Source: Planctomycetaceae bacterium (GTDB taxonomy: Bacteria > Planctomycetota > Planctomycetia > Pirellulales > Thermoguttaceae). From it: a stretch of 37,543 bases of DNA. Location of the stretch: the NCBI GenBank assembly GCA_004556055.1, contig SFIW01000038.1, positions 1 through 37,543 of the forward strand, read 5' to 3'. This document shows positions 8,680 to 16,522 of this stretch, in pieces (the stretch's first letter is position 1; each line of letters starts with the position of its first letter). Both the position numbers and the translations under genes were made by a program. The notes under the pieces are model-generated. The model was not told the origin of the DNA. It saw only the letters and a list, made by a program, of their open reading frames with translations, and did no database searches.

Positions 8680-9885
8680 TTAGAAATGATTTGCTATTAT
8701 ATTATAACTCTCTCTGACGGAATACTTTTCATTCAAAACCCGATATGCGTTATCCCCCATGGCTTTAAGGTCCGACGAACCGATGGAATCCACTATCTTC
8801 GTAAATCCCTGAACAGAATTACTCTCGCACCACCAACCAAAGCCGCCTTCAGTAATTACCTTTCCAATATCCGTATTGGGATCCGTAGACGCCAAGACGG
8901 GTATTTTGGCTTGCATATACGCCAAAAGCCGCGATGGGAAATTAGGAATCGTGAATCGATGATCTAGAAAAATCATTCCGACGTCGCAAGCCGCCACCAT
9001 CGCGTCGTAGTCGTTCTTCGGAAGTCTTTTCATCAATTTAACGTTGACGGGCTTTTCCGCTTTGATATAACTATCGAGTTTTCCAAACTCAGCGCCGTCG
9101 CCGACAATTAAAAAATACGCGTCGTCTCTATTCTGTTGGCTTCTCAAACACTCAATTAAAAAATCAATCCCTTGAGGTTTTCCAAGATTTCCGCCATAGA
9201 CTAATACTTTCTTGTTAGTCGGAATCCCATACTTTTTTCTAATCTCCTCACGCGTTTGGGCGTCGACGCTCATGTCGACGACGTCGATGCTGTTGGGGCA
9301 CACTTCAACGACGTTTTTATTCACTTCGGGATTATGCTCAAGCACATAATCGACGTTGGCTTGACTCATACACCCGATGTAGTCGGATAGAGCGTATAAT
9401 TTGGACTCTTTCCTTCTGAAGTACTTATATATGATAGATTTAGGCCCCGTTTGGGTAAACATGCCAAGATCTACCGCATTTTGTGGAAAAATATCCTTTA
9501 AAAGCAAATAGGTTTTGGCTCCGTCCCTTTTTTTCACATACTCAATGCAATTGACTAAGGTAATAGGAGGAGTTGAATACAGGATTAAATCAAACTTTAC
9601 GTCTGAAAAATATTTTTTTATAGCCGACTTATATTGAGAGCTTATACGAAGAGTTGATATTCCCTTCTCAATTAAATTGGTTTTTGTAATGTTCCCAATC
9701 TTGACTTTTACCAGTTTTGCGCCGTCTTCCTCGACATATTCGGTATCTAAATTCTTTCGCTTCTCTCTGGCGCAGATCACATAAACGTTATGATTGTTTT
9801 TGATAAACTCTCTGAGTAAATCCGGATAAATTTCTCTATGTCTTATATTGGGGACGTCTCCTATCGAAAGAAATAGAATATTCAT
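8680..9885 (-). CDS. Glycosyltransferase family 4 protein (WbuB-like)
   Basis: About 401 aa, starting MNILFLSIGDVPNIRHREIY. The acceptor domain has FDLILYSTPPITLVNCIEYV and the LLLKDIFPQNAVDLGMF segment typical of WbuB/WcaI-type GT4 enzymes. The donor domain has VLVYGGNLGKPQGIDFLI and FPSRLLAYMQAKIPVLAS. I place the start at the ATG at 9885, which overlaps the upstream stop (TGATG), with AGAGGG 7 nt before it; an in-frame TTG lies one codon upstream. The gene is markedly AT-rich (AAA, ATT and TAT codons) compared with genes right of 13 kb, which suggests separate acquisition. Confidence 0.9.
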   Translation of the reverse strand: MNILFLSIGDVPNIRHREIYPDLLREFIKNNHNVYVICAREKRKNLDTEYVEEDGAKLVKVKIGNITKTNLIEKGISTLRISSQYKSAIKKYFSDVKFDLILYSTPPITLVNCIEYVKKRDGAKTYLLLKDIFPQNAVDLGMFTQTGPKSIIYKYFRRKESKLYALSDYIGCMSQANVDYVLEHNPEVNKNVVEVCPNSIDVVDMSVDAQTREEIRKKYGIPTNKKVLVYGGNLGKPQGIDFLIECLRSQQNRDDAYFLIVGDGAEFGKLDSYIKAEKPVNVKLMKRLPKNDYDAMVAACDVGMIFLDHRFTIPNFPSRLLAYMQAKIPVLASTDPNTDIGKVITEGGFGWWCESNSVQGFTKIVDSIGSSDLKAMGDNAYRVLNEKYSVRESYNIIANHF

Positions 9886-10850
9886 CAATTATCCCTCTTA
9901 ATCATGAGCTCATTGTACTTCATCATATATACGCCGTCGTCATACTTTCCGATGGATCGCTCGTTCGCCTTTCCATTAAGATTGTTGACGATAAGCTTCA
10001 TATGATCAACGCCGCTCTCATAAGCATGGGGATAACCGCCTCCAAAGCGGGGATTGACCTCAGAGATATAATATTCGCCGTTCACGTCGAAAATGTCGAC
10101 GTCAATCTGACCGTTGTAGCCAGCGTCCTTGACAAACCGTTCAATCAGAGCGAAGAGCTTTTCATCCTTGAAGGAAACCGCTTTGTCAGTCTCGCCGGCG
10201 CGCATCTTCAGCTTTTTCTTTGTGAATATGGAGACCACTTCGTGCGAAACCATGTCGATATACACGTCGGCGCCGATTTCTTGACCGTCTAAAAACTCCT
10301 GAATCATCAGTCCGTCTTCATGGGCAAACAACAATTCAATCGTCTCCGGGTCATAAACCTTAGAGATAGAGACGCTGGCGCTTCCCCTTGCCGGTTTTAC
10401 AAAGACGGGGTAGTTCATCAACCCGGCGTCGACGTCCGCAAAGAAAGCTTCCTTATCCATGTAGGATTTAGCGTGTTTGTATCCGTGAGTTTCGAGCCAG
10501 CGAAACATCTGAAATTTGTCCAAAGACATTTCGCATAGCGCATAGGACGAACCAATTACCGTCGTTCCTATCGCTTCAAATTTTTCCTTGTTCTTGGCGA
10601 GAAGGGAAAGCTCGGGGTCAATGAGCGAAAGAACGCCGGTAATCTCTTCTTTTTTGCAAATGTCCAACACGACGTCCAGATACTCAGGCGCGGTCATCTT
10701 CGGAACAAGATAGTAATTATCGGCCTCATAGATAGCGGGGGCCAAATTGCTCATGTCTGTCGCAACGACCTTTCCTGTTCCGTTTAACGTCTTTACGAAA
10801 TACTGGACAATTTTATTTCGAGTACCCGCGCTCAGTATCAAAATGTTCAT
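9885..10850 (-). CDS. ATP-grasp carboxylate-amine ligase-like protein
   Basis: A 321-aa protein with the layout of carbamoyl-phosphate-synthase-like ATP-grasp ligases. It has a pre-ATP-grasp Rossmann part (MNILILSAGTRNKIVQYFV), a Lys-containing strand (NYPVFVKPARGSASVSISKV), MIQEFLDGQEIGADVYID at the hinge, and metal ligands in QIDVDIFDVNGEYYISEVNPRFGGGYP. It is expected to form an acyl-phosphate and couple a carboxylate to an amine. It is the second ATP-grasp gene in the locus, so a role in attaching an amino acid or similar group to the glycan is inferred. AAGGGGA precedes the ATG. It follows the phosphoglycosyl transferase by 10 nt. Confidence 0.85.
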   Translation of the reverse strand: MNILILSAGTRNKIVQYFVKTLNGTGKVVATDMSNLAPAIYEADNYYLVPKMTAPEYLDVVLDICKKEEITGVLSLIDPELSLLAKNKEKFEAIGTTVIGSSYALCEMSLDKFQMFRWLETHGYKHAKSYMDKEAFFADVDAGLMNYPVFVKPARGSASVSISKVYDPETIELLFAHEDGLMIQEFLDGQEIGADVYIDMVSHEVVSIFTKKKLKMRAGETDKAVSFKDEKLFALIERFVKDAGYNGQIDVDIFDVNGEYYISEVNPRFGGGYPHAYESGVDHMKLIVNNLNGKANERSIGKYDDGVYMMKYNELMIKRDN

Positions 10851-10860
10851 GAATATCCCC

Positions 10861-11514
10861 TTACTTTGCTTGCATTTTGGAGCGTCTTTCTTCAGCGAAA
10901 TTCGGTTCGACCTTATTGGTATCTACCGCCACGTCCTCTTTCTTGACGAATTTTAGCGCGGTTTGAAGAATAATGCGCAAATCACCTAAAAATGTGATTT
11001 TCTTGACGTATTGAACGTCAAGCGCGAGCCGATGATCCCAATCGATAAAGTTTCTTCCATTAACCTGAGCTAAGCCGCTAAGCCCAGGTCTGACGTCATG
11101 GCGTCGGCGCTCTTCTTCGCTGTAGTAGGGCAGGTATTGTATTGTCAGCGGACGAGGTCCGATTACGCTCATTTCGCCCTTTAAAATATTAAAGACTTCC
11201 GGCAATTCATCCAGACTCGTCGCCCTCAAGGCTCTTCCAAATTTCGTCAAACGAACTTCATCGGGCAAAAGATTTCCGTTTTCGTCTCGTGCGTCCGTCA
11301 TCGTTCGAAATTTATATAACCTAAAGACTTTCTCGTTTTTTCCCGGACGTTCCTGTCTAAAGAGCACGGGACTACCCAGTTTAATTCTGACTAGAATCGC
11401 TACGATAATATAAAGCCACCAGAATACAAGCAACGCCGCAAGGCCGCAAAATACGTCAAGCGCTCTCTTGAAATATTTCTCATATGGCCCATATGGTTTA
11501 TGCTGATTGTCCAT
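10861..11514 (-). CDS. Initiating phosphoglycosyl transferase (undecaprenyl-phosphate sugar transferase)
   Basis: A 217-aa monotopic phosphoglycosyl transferase of the PglC/WcaJ-C-terminal type. One hydrophobic re-entrant helix (VFCGLAALLVFWWLYIIVAI) precedes VRIKLGSPVLFRQERPGKNE, FRLYKFRTM, SLDELPEVFNILKGEMSVIG and GPRPL, which are the conserved catalytic and substrate motifs including the DE pair. It moves a phospho-sugar from a UDP-sugar to undecaprenyl phosphate on the inner membrane and so begins the repeat unit. Together with the 4,6-dehydratase and aminotransferase nearby, the sugar could be a bacillosamine-like residue. The ATG at 11514 with GGGGAAAG upstream is preferred to a TTG at 11541. 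Confidence 0.93.
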   Translation of the reverse strand: MDNQHKPYGPYEKYFKRALDVFCGLAALLVFWWLYIIVAILVRIKLGSPVLFRQERPGKNEKVFRLYKFRTMTDARDENGNLLPDEVRLTKFGRALRATSLDELPEVFNILKGEMSVIGPRPLTIQYLPYYSEEERRRHDVRPGLSGLAQVNGRNFIDWDHRLALDVQYVKKITFLGDLRIILQTALKFVKKEDVAVDTNKVEPNFAEERRSKMQAK

Positions 11515-11613
11515 ATACTTTCCCCATTCTAGTCGCAACACCTTCCGTTTTCAATTCAAATCGCCTCAAGGCTTCCCTGCTTCTAATTGCTTTTGTCGTA
11601 TTCCTCTTTCGTG

Positions 11614-11619
11614 ATTATA
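11614..11619 (-). promoter_or_regulatory. Possible -10 box in the gap before the phosphoglycosyl transferase
   Basis: A perfect TATAAT on the minus strand lies in the 215-nt gap between the aminotransferase stop and the phosphoglycosyl transferase start, about 95 nt upstream of the latter. No good -35 sits at 17 nt, and GC-rich palindromic blocks (GCGCGC) flank it. It could drive the AT-rich left part of the locus separately. Confidence 0.3.
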
Positions 11620-11729
11620 GCGCGCGCCCTGAGCTTTCGCCGAGACGCGCGCCCCTGCGGAGAATTGCGCTTCTTGTCAACGCCTTTCCTACGGTTTGCA
11701 GAATTAGCGTCGCATCATTTGTCAATTTG

Positions 11730-12989
11730 TCATTCAAAGCAGGAGCGAACAATCTCAATCACGGCAGCCTGTTGTTCCTCAGTCATCGCAACAGCGCTTG
11801 GCAGGCAGAGTCCGCGTTCAAAAATATCCGCGCCGACGTCGACGCAACCGCCGGCGATATAGGCGTTCGTTCTGCAACGCCCGGAGCCTTCGCGCGTGAC
11901 AAATTCGTGCGTTCGATACATCGGCTGCGCGTGCATCGGCTTCCAAATCGGTCGCCCCTCGACGTTGTAGCTTGCCAGCGTTTCAAGGATTTCTGTCGGA
12001 CAAGTTTTTCCTTTTTCGGATATGTACAAAGCCTTCGAATCGTCTCTGACTTGTTTGCACATGGAGTCTTTGTCGACGATCATCGCGGAAAGCCAGTAAT
12101 TCGGCTCTGTGCCAGGGACAATAGGATTCATCTGAGCGGGCAAATCCTTAAATCCGTCGCGGTATCGTTCATAGATTGCTTTTTTTCGCGCAATATGCTC
12201 TTCCAAATAAGGATACTGTCCCCGCACAACGCCGGCGATAACGTTGCTCATGCGGTAGTTGTAACCGACCTCCTCATGCTGATACCACGGAGCGTTTTCT
12301 CTTGCTTGGGTCGACCATTTGCGCACTTTGTTCGCAATTTCAATGTCGTTTGTTAAAAAACAACCTCCCGACGACCCGGTAATGATTTTGTTTCCATTAT
12401 AACTGACAGCGGAATAATCGCCAAAGGAGCCGCACTGTCTTCCGAAAATAGTCGCGCCCATCGCTTCGGCGGCGTCCTCCACCAAGAGCGCGCCGTGTCG
12501 TTCGCAAATTTCCTTGATTAAATCCATTCGTCCAGGGAAACCGTAGAGTTCCGCCGAAACGACCAGTTTCACATCGGGATACATTTCAAACGCTTTTTCC
12601 AATGCGACTGGATCCATATTCCAGGATTCGGCTTCCGTATCGATAAAGACGGGAACGCCGCCTTCATACACGACGGGATTCAACGTGGCGTCGAAAGTCA
12701 TATCCGAACAAAAAACGCGTTTCCCATCTAACGCTCCGCGGCTGATTGGGGCTCTGCCGTATAGCGTTTCGCCCGCGTGTTTTACCGCCAGATGAAGCGC
12801 GGCGGTGCAGCAAGATAGCGCGACGGCGTATTTCATTCCCGCTTTTTCAGCGGCGATACGTTCAACTTCGTTGATATTTTCACCAACGGTACTCATCCAA
12901 TTTGTATCGTACGCCTGCTGAACGTATTTCATTTCATCGCCGTGCATTGTCGGCGTGGCAAGCCAGATTTTTTTCTCGAACTTCTCCAT
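11730..12989 (-). CDS. DegT/DnrJ/EryC1-type PLP-dependent sugar aminotransferase
   Basis: A 419-aa fold-type-I aminotransferase of the PglE/ArnB/DegT family. It shows NWMSTVGENINEVE near the N-terminus, ALSCCTAALHLA for phosphate binding, LLVEDAAEAMGA with the PLP-ring Asp, and SYNGNKIITGSSGG with the Schiff-base Lys. The C-terminal GRPIWKPMHAQPMY is also typical of 4-keto-sugar aminotransferases. The reaction is glutamate-dependent amination of the UDP-4-keto-6-deoxy-HexNAc made by the dehydratase just upstream, giving a UDP-4-amino sugar. GGGAAA lies 5-10 nt before the ATG. About 270 nt with a possible terminator separate it from the dehydratase gene. Confidence 0.93.
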   Translation of the reverse strand: MEKFEKKIWLATPTMHGDEMKYVQQAYDTNWMSTVGENINEVERIAAEKAGMKYAVALSCCTAALHLAVKHAGETLYGRAPISRGALDGKRVFCSDMTFDATLNPVVYEGGVPVFIDTEAESWNMDPVALEKAFEMYPDVKLVVSAELYGFPGRMDLIKEICERHGALLVEDAAEAMGATIFGRQCGSFGDYSAVSYNGNKIITGSSGGCFLTNDIEIANKVRKWSTQARENAPWYQHEEVGYNYRMSNVIAGVVRGQYPYLEEHIARKKAIYERYRDGFKDLPAQMNPIVPGTEPNYWLSAMIVDKDSMCKQVRDDSKALYISEKGKTCPTEILETLASYNVEGRPIWKPMHAQPMYRTHEFVTREGSGRCRTNAYIAGGCVDVGADIFERGLCLPSAVAMTEEQQAAVIEIVRSCFE

Positions 12990-13152
12990 ATTAATTTCCC
13001 ATACTTATCGTTTATGCGCCCTTCGGTTCAAAATCTATCGTCAACGCCTCGCGGCATACGCTCGTTACGCAAAAAAACGTCGCTCCGATATCGTCATAAA
13101 CTCATTTTCCGGGGCGCAGGCGTCCAACGCGACGACTGCGCTTTCCGATTGG

Positions 13153-13186
13153 AAAAAACTCGGGGATAGACGCGGCGATCTCCCCG
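13153..13186 (-). terminator. Possible intrinsic terminator or attenuator after the dehydratase gene
   Basis: On the minus strand CGGGGA (13186-13181) pairs with TCCCCG (13166-13161), followed two bases later by six T (13158-13153). A second overlapping stem, GACGCGG/CCGCGTC, could compete with it. It sits about 75 nt downstream of the dehydratase stop. The rest of 12,990-13,260 holds no convincing gene. Confidence 0.45.
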
Positions 13187-13260
13187 CGTCGATATCGTCG
13201 AATCTTCGCGTCCCGTCGCCGCCGTTGCGAACAAAGGCGCAAACTCGAGGGCGGATAACC

Positions 13261-15210
13261 TTACGATTTCGCGCCGTCTGAACGAGTCATGTCGCTAAGG
13301 ATGTGCTTCTTCTCCGCGTCTTGGTTGACCTTCTCGGGGCTTCTGAAGGTGTCGATCACCTTATGGAGCGCTTCTCGCGCGGCGTCGTCGCTTTCTGTGA
13401 GGCAGGCTTCTTGGAGGATCCTAAACTTCTCCTCGACGACTTCTCGCGGGAGGGGTTTGTCGCGTTCGATGAAGATCAAGTCGTTCTCAGTCTTATCGAG
13501 CTCTTCCGTCTTGACCAAAAGCTCTTCGTAGAGTTTTTCGCCCGGACGCAGCCCCGTTTCGACAATCTTGATCCCCGTCGCGCCCGAGAGGTGAATTAAC
13601 GTTTGCGCTAAATCGTAAATCTTGACCGGCTGGCCCATATCCAGAACGAAAAGTTCCCCGTTGCTCGCCAGCGCGCCGGAGAGTAGAACCAGTTGCGCCG
13701 CTTCCGGGATCGTCATGAAATAGCGAATAATACGCTTATCCGTGATCGTGATCGGGCCTCCATTTTCGATCTGTCTCTTAAAGAGGGGAACGACGGAGCC
13801 CGCGGAGCCCAAGACGTTGCCGAATCGAGTGACGCTGTACTTTACCTTTCCGTACGCGCTTGCGCTCAGGGTCATCAACTCGCACATGCGTTTTGTCGCG
13901 CCCATCACGTTCGTCGGGTTCACCGCCTTGTCCGTCGAGACCATCATGAAGCGTTCGACATTGTACTCTTCGCACAGCTCGATGAGAACCTTTGTTCCGA
14001 TCACGTTGTTCTCGATCGCCTCGATGCAGTTCGTCTCCATCAACGGAACGTGCTTGTGCGCCGCCGCGTTAATGACAATCTGCGGACGATATTCCTCGAA
14101 GACGCGTCGCATGCTGCGCTCGTTGTTGATCGACGCGATTTCCACGCGCAGATTCAACGCGCTCCCGTACGCGAATTTCAGTTCCTGCTGAACGTCGTAC
14201 GCGCCGTTTTCGTATATGTCCAAAACGATAATCTGTTTCGGCCCCTTCTTCGCCAACTGTCGGCACAACTCCGAACCGATCGAACCGCCGCCCCCCGTGA
14301 TGAGCACGACCTTGTCTTTGTAATAGACGTCGGATTTCTGATCCTTCATCTCGATCGGTTTTCTGAAGAGGACGTCTTCGACGGCGACCTGTTTGATCGC
14401 CGGTTTGTCTCCGACGTTTTCTATTAAGGGAGCGCTGTAAGTCTTAAGCTTGAATCCCGCGTTTAGGAAACGCTGATACAACTCTTTTCGTTGCGCGTCT
14501 TCGAGTTGCGCCTTCGCGAGGATCACCTCGTACGTGTTCAACGCCTTAATTCTGGCGAGGGAGGCGTCTTCATCCGGTAAGACGGGGAGTCCAAAGATTC
14601 GTCGTCCCGCTCTGCTATTCTTCAGATCGACAAAGCATGTCGGCGCATACGGGGTAAAGGGATTGTTTAGCAATTCGTTCACGAGCGAGACCGCGACGCG
14701 CCCGGCGCCGATAATCGCGACAGGCGTCTTCGGAACTTGGTTTTCCGCCTTGACGTCCCCAGAGCAAAGGTACGACGCCTTGTTGAGGAGTTTGCCAAGG
14801 AGCGATTTGTTGTCTCGATTCGAGAAGGAATATTGATATAAGAGTCTCACGACCTGAGACCAGTACGACGTGAGGCAGATAAAGACGACCAAGTGCGCGT
14901 AGGAAACATGAGGAATCGGCAGATATTTCTCCAGGATAATATTGAAAATTAGCGCAATTCCATCCGCAAGCAGAAATTTAGCGAAACACTCGGCGTCCCC
15001 GTAACGTAAGACGCTCCGGTATACGCCGCACAATAGTCGCATCGTGAATAAGCAGAATAAGGAGAGGACAAATTGAACAACGTAGCTTTGCACGGCGAGG
15101 TTGTAACGATCGGATAGGAAAAATCCAATAAAAACAGCGATCACCGCGAAGATGGCGACGTCAACAAGAAACAACACAAGTTTCCTGCTTTGATACGACG
15201 AGAATACCAT
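13261..15210 (-). CDS. Membrane-anchored UDP-GlcNAc 4,6-dehydratase (WbpM/PglF/CapD family)
   Basis: A 649-aa protein with four N-terminal transmembrane helices (about residues 10-120), a CoA-binding-like Rossmann domain around PVAIIGAGRVAVSLVNELL, and a C-terminal SDR catalytic domain. The latter carries VVLITGGGGSIGSELCRQLA, INAAAHKHVPLME, MVSTDKAVNPTNVMGATKRM (the STDKA...K form that replaces YxxxK in long dehydratases) and RFGNVLGSAGSVVPLF. It converts UDP-GlcNAc to UDP-4-keto-6-deoxy-GlcNAc at the cytosolic face. The product is the substrate of the aminotransferase encoded next. A near-consensus promoter lies about 100 nt upstream, so this gene begins its own transcript. Confidence 0.95.
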   Translation of the reverse strand: MVFSSYQSRKLVLFLVDVAIFAVIAVFIGFFLSDRYNLAVQSYVVQFVLSLFCLFTMRLLCGVYRSVLRYGDAECFAKFLLADGIALIFNIILEKYLPIPHVSYAHLVVFICLTSYWSQVVRLLYQYSFSNRDNKSLLGKLLNKASYLCSGDVKAENQVPKTPVAIIGAGRVAVSLVNELLNNPFTPYAPTCFVDLKNSRAGRRIFGLPVLPDEDASLARIKALNTYEVILAKAQLEDAQRKELYQRFLNAGFKLKTYSAPLIENVGDKPAIKQVAVEDVLFRKPIEMKDQKSDVYYKDKVVLITGGGGSIGSELCRQLAKKGPKQIIVLDIYENGAYDVQQELKFAYGSALNLRVEIASINNERSMRRVFEEYRPQIVINAAAHKHVPLMETNCIEAIENNVIGTKVLIELCEEYNVERFMMVSTDKAVNPTNVMGATKRMCELMTLSASAYGKVKYSVTRFGNVLGSAGSVVPLFKRQIENGGPITITDKRIIRYFMTIPEAAQLVLLSGALASNGELFVLDMGQPVKIYDLAQTLIHLSGATGIKIVETGLRPGEKLYEELLVKTEELDKTENDLIFIERDKPLPREVVEEKFRILQEACLTESDDAAREALHKVIDTFRSPEKVNQDAEKKHILSDMTRSDGAKS

Positions 15211-15314
15211 GATTTGCTAATCTGATTTAATAACGACAAGGAGCGCGTTGAAGCAAAATTCAAAGCGTTCCAAAAGGACGACGACAGTAGCGCTTTATAT
15301 GAATACGCGCGTAT

Positions 15315-15343
15315 ATTCTACACCCAAAAACCCCCTTTTTCAA
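15315..15343 (-). promoter_or_regulatory. Sigma70-type promoter for the dehydratase transcript
   Basis: On the minus strand TTGAAA (15343-15338), a 17-nt spacer, then TAGAAT (15320-15315). Both boxes are 5/6 matches to consensus with ideal spacing. Transcription would start near 15308, leaving a leader of about 98 nt. A perfect 10-nt palindrome TACGCGCGTA (15304-15313) overlaps the expected start point and could be an operator. Confidence 0.65.
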
Positions 15344-15423
15344 TTCCTACCCGAAAAAGATTAAAAATTTTGAAAGCAACACTTTGCGTTCAGACGCCAA
15401 CCTATTTGATAGTTAAGATTTTT

Positions 15424-15466
15424 TAAAAAAAGATATCTCTCCAGATAAAGACTTTTTAGATATCTT
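15424..15466 (-). terminator. Intrinsic terminator after the 4-epimerase gene
   Basis: On the minus strand AAGATATCT (15466-15458) pairs with AGATATCTT (15438-15430) across a 19-nt loop, and the second arm runs directly into a T tract. The stem is AT-rich, so it may be leaky. It lies about 45 nt below the epimerase stop at 15512 and just above the dehydratase promoter, splitting the locus into transcripts. The 300-nt gap 15,211-15,511 holds only this and the promoter. Confidence 0.6.
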
Positions 15467-15511
15467 ATTGAAAAGAGGGCTCTCTTTCTATGATTTCATG
15501 GAGAAAATACG

Positions 15512-16492
15512 TTAGCTTAACGCCTTGCGATACCATTCGATCGCTTCTTGAAGCCCTCTTTCGAGCGAATAATCAGGCGCGTATCCCAGAAGACGCCGCG
15601 CTTTTTCCACGTCGGCAAGACTGTGACGAATATCCCCCGCGCGAGGCGAATCAAAGCGGGGCTCGACGTCTAGACCCAGCGCCTTTGTTATCGCGTAGTA
15701 CACGTCGATAAGACGCGCCGACTCCCCAAACGCGATATTAAACGCCTCTCCAGACGCTTCGTCAGGCGCGAAACACGCCTTTAGATTCGCTTCCACGACG
15801 TTCTCTATATACGTAAAATCCCGACTTTGCAGACCGTCCCCGTGAATCGTCGGACGTTCCCCCGACAAAAGCGTCTTTATAAAGCGCGGAATTACCGCCG
15901 CGTACGCTCCGTTTGGCGTCTGTCGCTTCCCAAAGACGTTGAAATACCTCAACATGACCGTTTTGAGCCCGTAATGCAACGCGTATTGTCGGCCCCAATC
16001 CTCCAGCGCCTTCTTCGTCGCCGCGTAAGGTGAAAGAAGCTTTCCCTCGCGTCCTTCGCGCTTAGGCAAGTTTGGGTCGTCTCCATAGACCGAGGAACTC
16101 GACGCGCAAACGAACGTCTTCACCGTCCCCGCGCGGCGCGCTCCCTCAAACATATTGAGCGTTCCCTGGATGTTGTTCGCGCAGTAGAAGAGGGGCCTTT
16201 CGATCGATCGCGGGACGCTCCCCCACGCGGCCTCGTGCATGACGAAATCAATTCCCTTGCACGCTTTCTCGCAGACGCTCAGATCTTTCACGTCCCCCTC
16301 GATGAACTCAAAGCGTTCGTTCGACAAAAAGGGCTCTATATTCTCCCTAAATCCCGTGGAGAGATCGTCGAGGACGCGCACCGCGACCCCCTTTTTCAAT
16401 AACGCCTCTACTAGATTCGACCCGATGAAGCCCGCGCCCCCCGTCACTAAGACGCGCGTCGATTCCGGAAAGGCAACTCCTTCATATCCCAT
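15512..16492 (-). CDS. UDP-HexNAc 4-epimerase (WbpP/TviC-like, extended SDR)
   Basis: A 326-aa extended SDR. RVLVTGGAGFIGSNLVEALL gives the GxxGxxG NAD site, VRVLDDLSTGF follows, and HEAAWGSVPRSIERP closely resembles the HQAAxGSVPRSI signature of WbpP/TviC-type GlcNAc/GalNAc 4-epimerases. ASSSSVYG with SPYAATKK gives the Ser and YxxxK catalytic residues. The expected reaction is reversible UDP-GlcNAc to UDP-GalNAc (or the uronates). Paired with the dehydrogenase at 7305-8627 it forms a UDP-GalNAcA route. AAAGGA lies 7 nt before the ATG. The upstream membrane-protein gene ends about 30 nt before. Confidence 0.9.
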   Translation of the reverse strand: MGYEGVAFPESTRVLVTGGAGFIGSNLVEALLKKGVAVRVLDDLSTGFRENIEPFLSNERFEFIEGDVKDLSVCEKACKGIDFVMHEAAWGSVPRSIERPLFYCANNIQGTLNMFEGARRAGTVKTFVCASSSSVYGDDPNLPKREGREGKLLSPYAATKKALEDWGRQYALHYGLKTVMLRYFNVFGKRQTPNGAYAAVIPRFIKTLLSGERPTIHGDGLQSRDFTYIENVVEANLKACFAPDEASGEAFNIAFGESARLIDVYYAITKALGLDVEPRFDSPRAGDIRHSLADVEKARRLLGYAPDYSLERGLQEAIEWYRKALS

Positions 16493-16522
16493 AGCGTATT
16501 CCTTTCAGCGTCGCGCCGTTTT

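Noticed and set aside
11484..12356. A 290-aa open frame on the plus strand over the aminotransferase and phosphoglycosyl transferase genes
   Set aside because: Overlaps two clearly conserved minus-strand genes and shows no protein-like motifs.
12990..13260. Possible small gene on the plus strand between dehydratase and aminotransferase
   Set aside because: Open frame is present but has no ribosome site or recognisable sequence, and overlaps a hairpin with a T run on the other strand.
13693..14427. A 244-aa open frame on the plus strand inside the dehydratase gene
   Set aside because: Shadow of a strongly conserved gene; His/Arg-rich without motifs.
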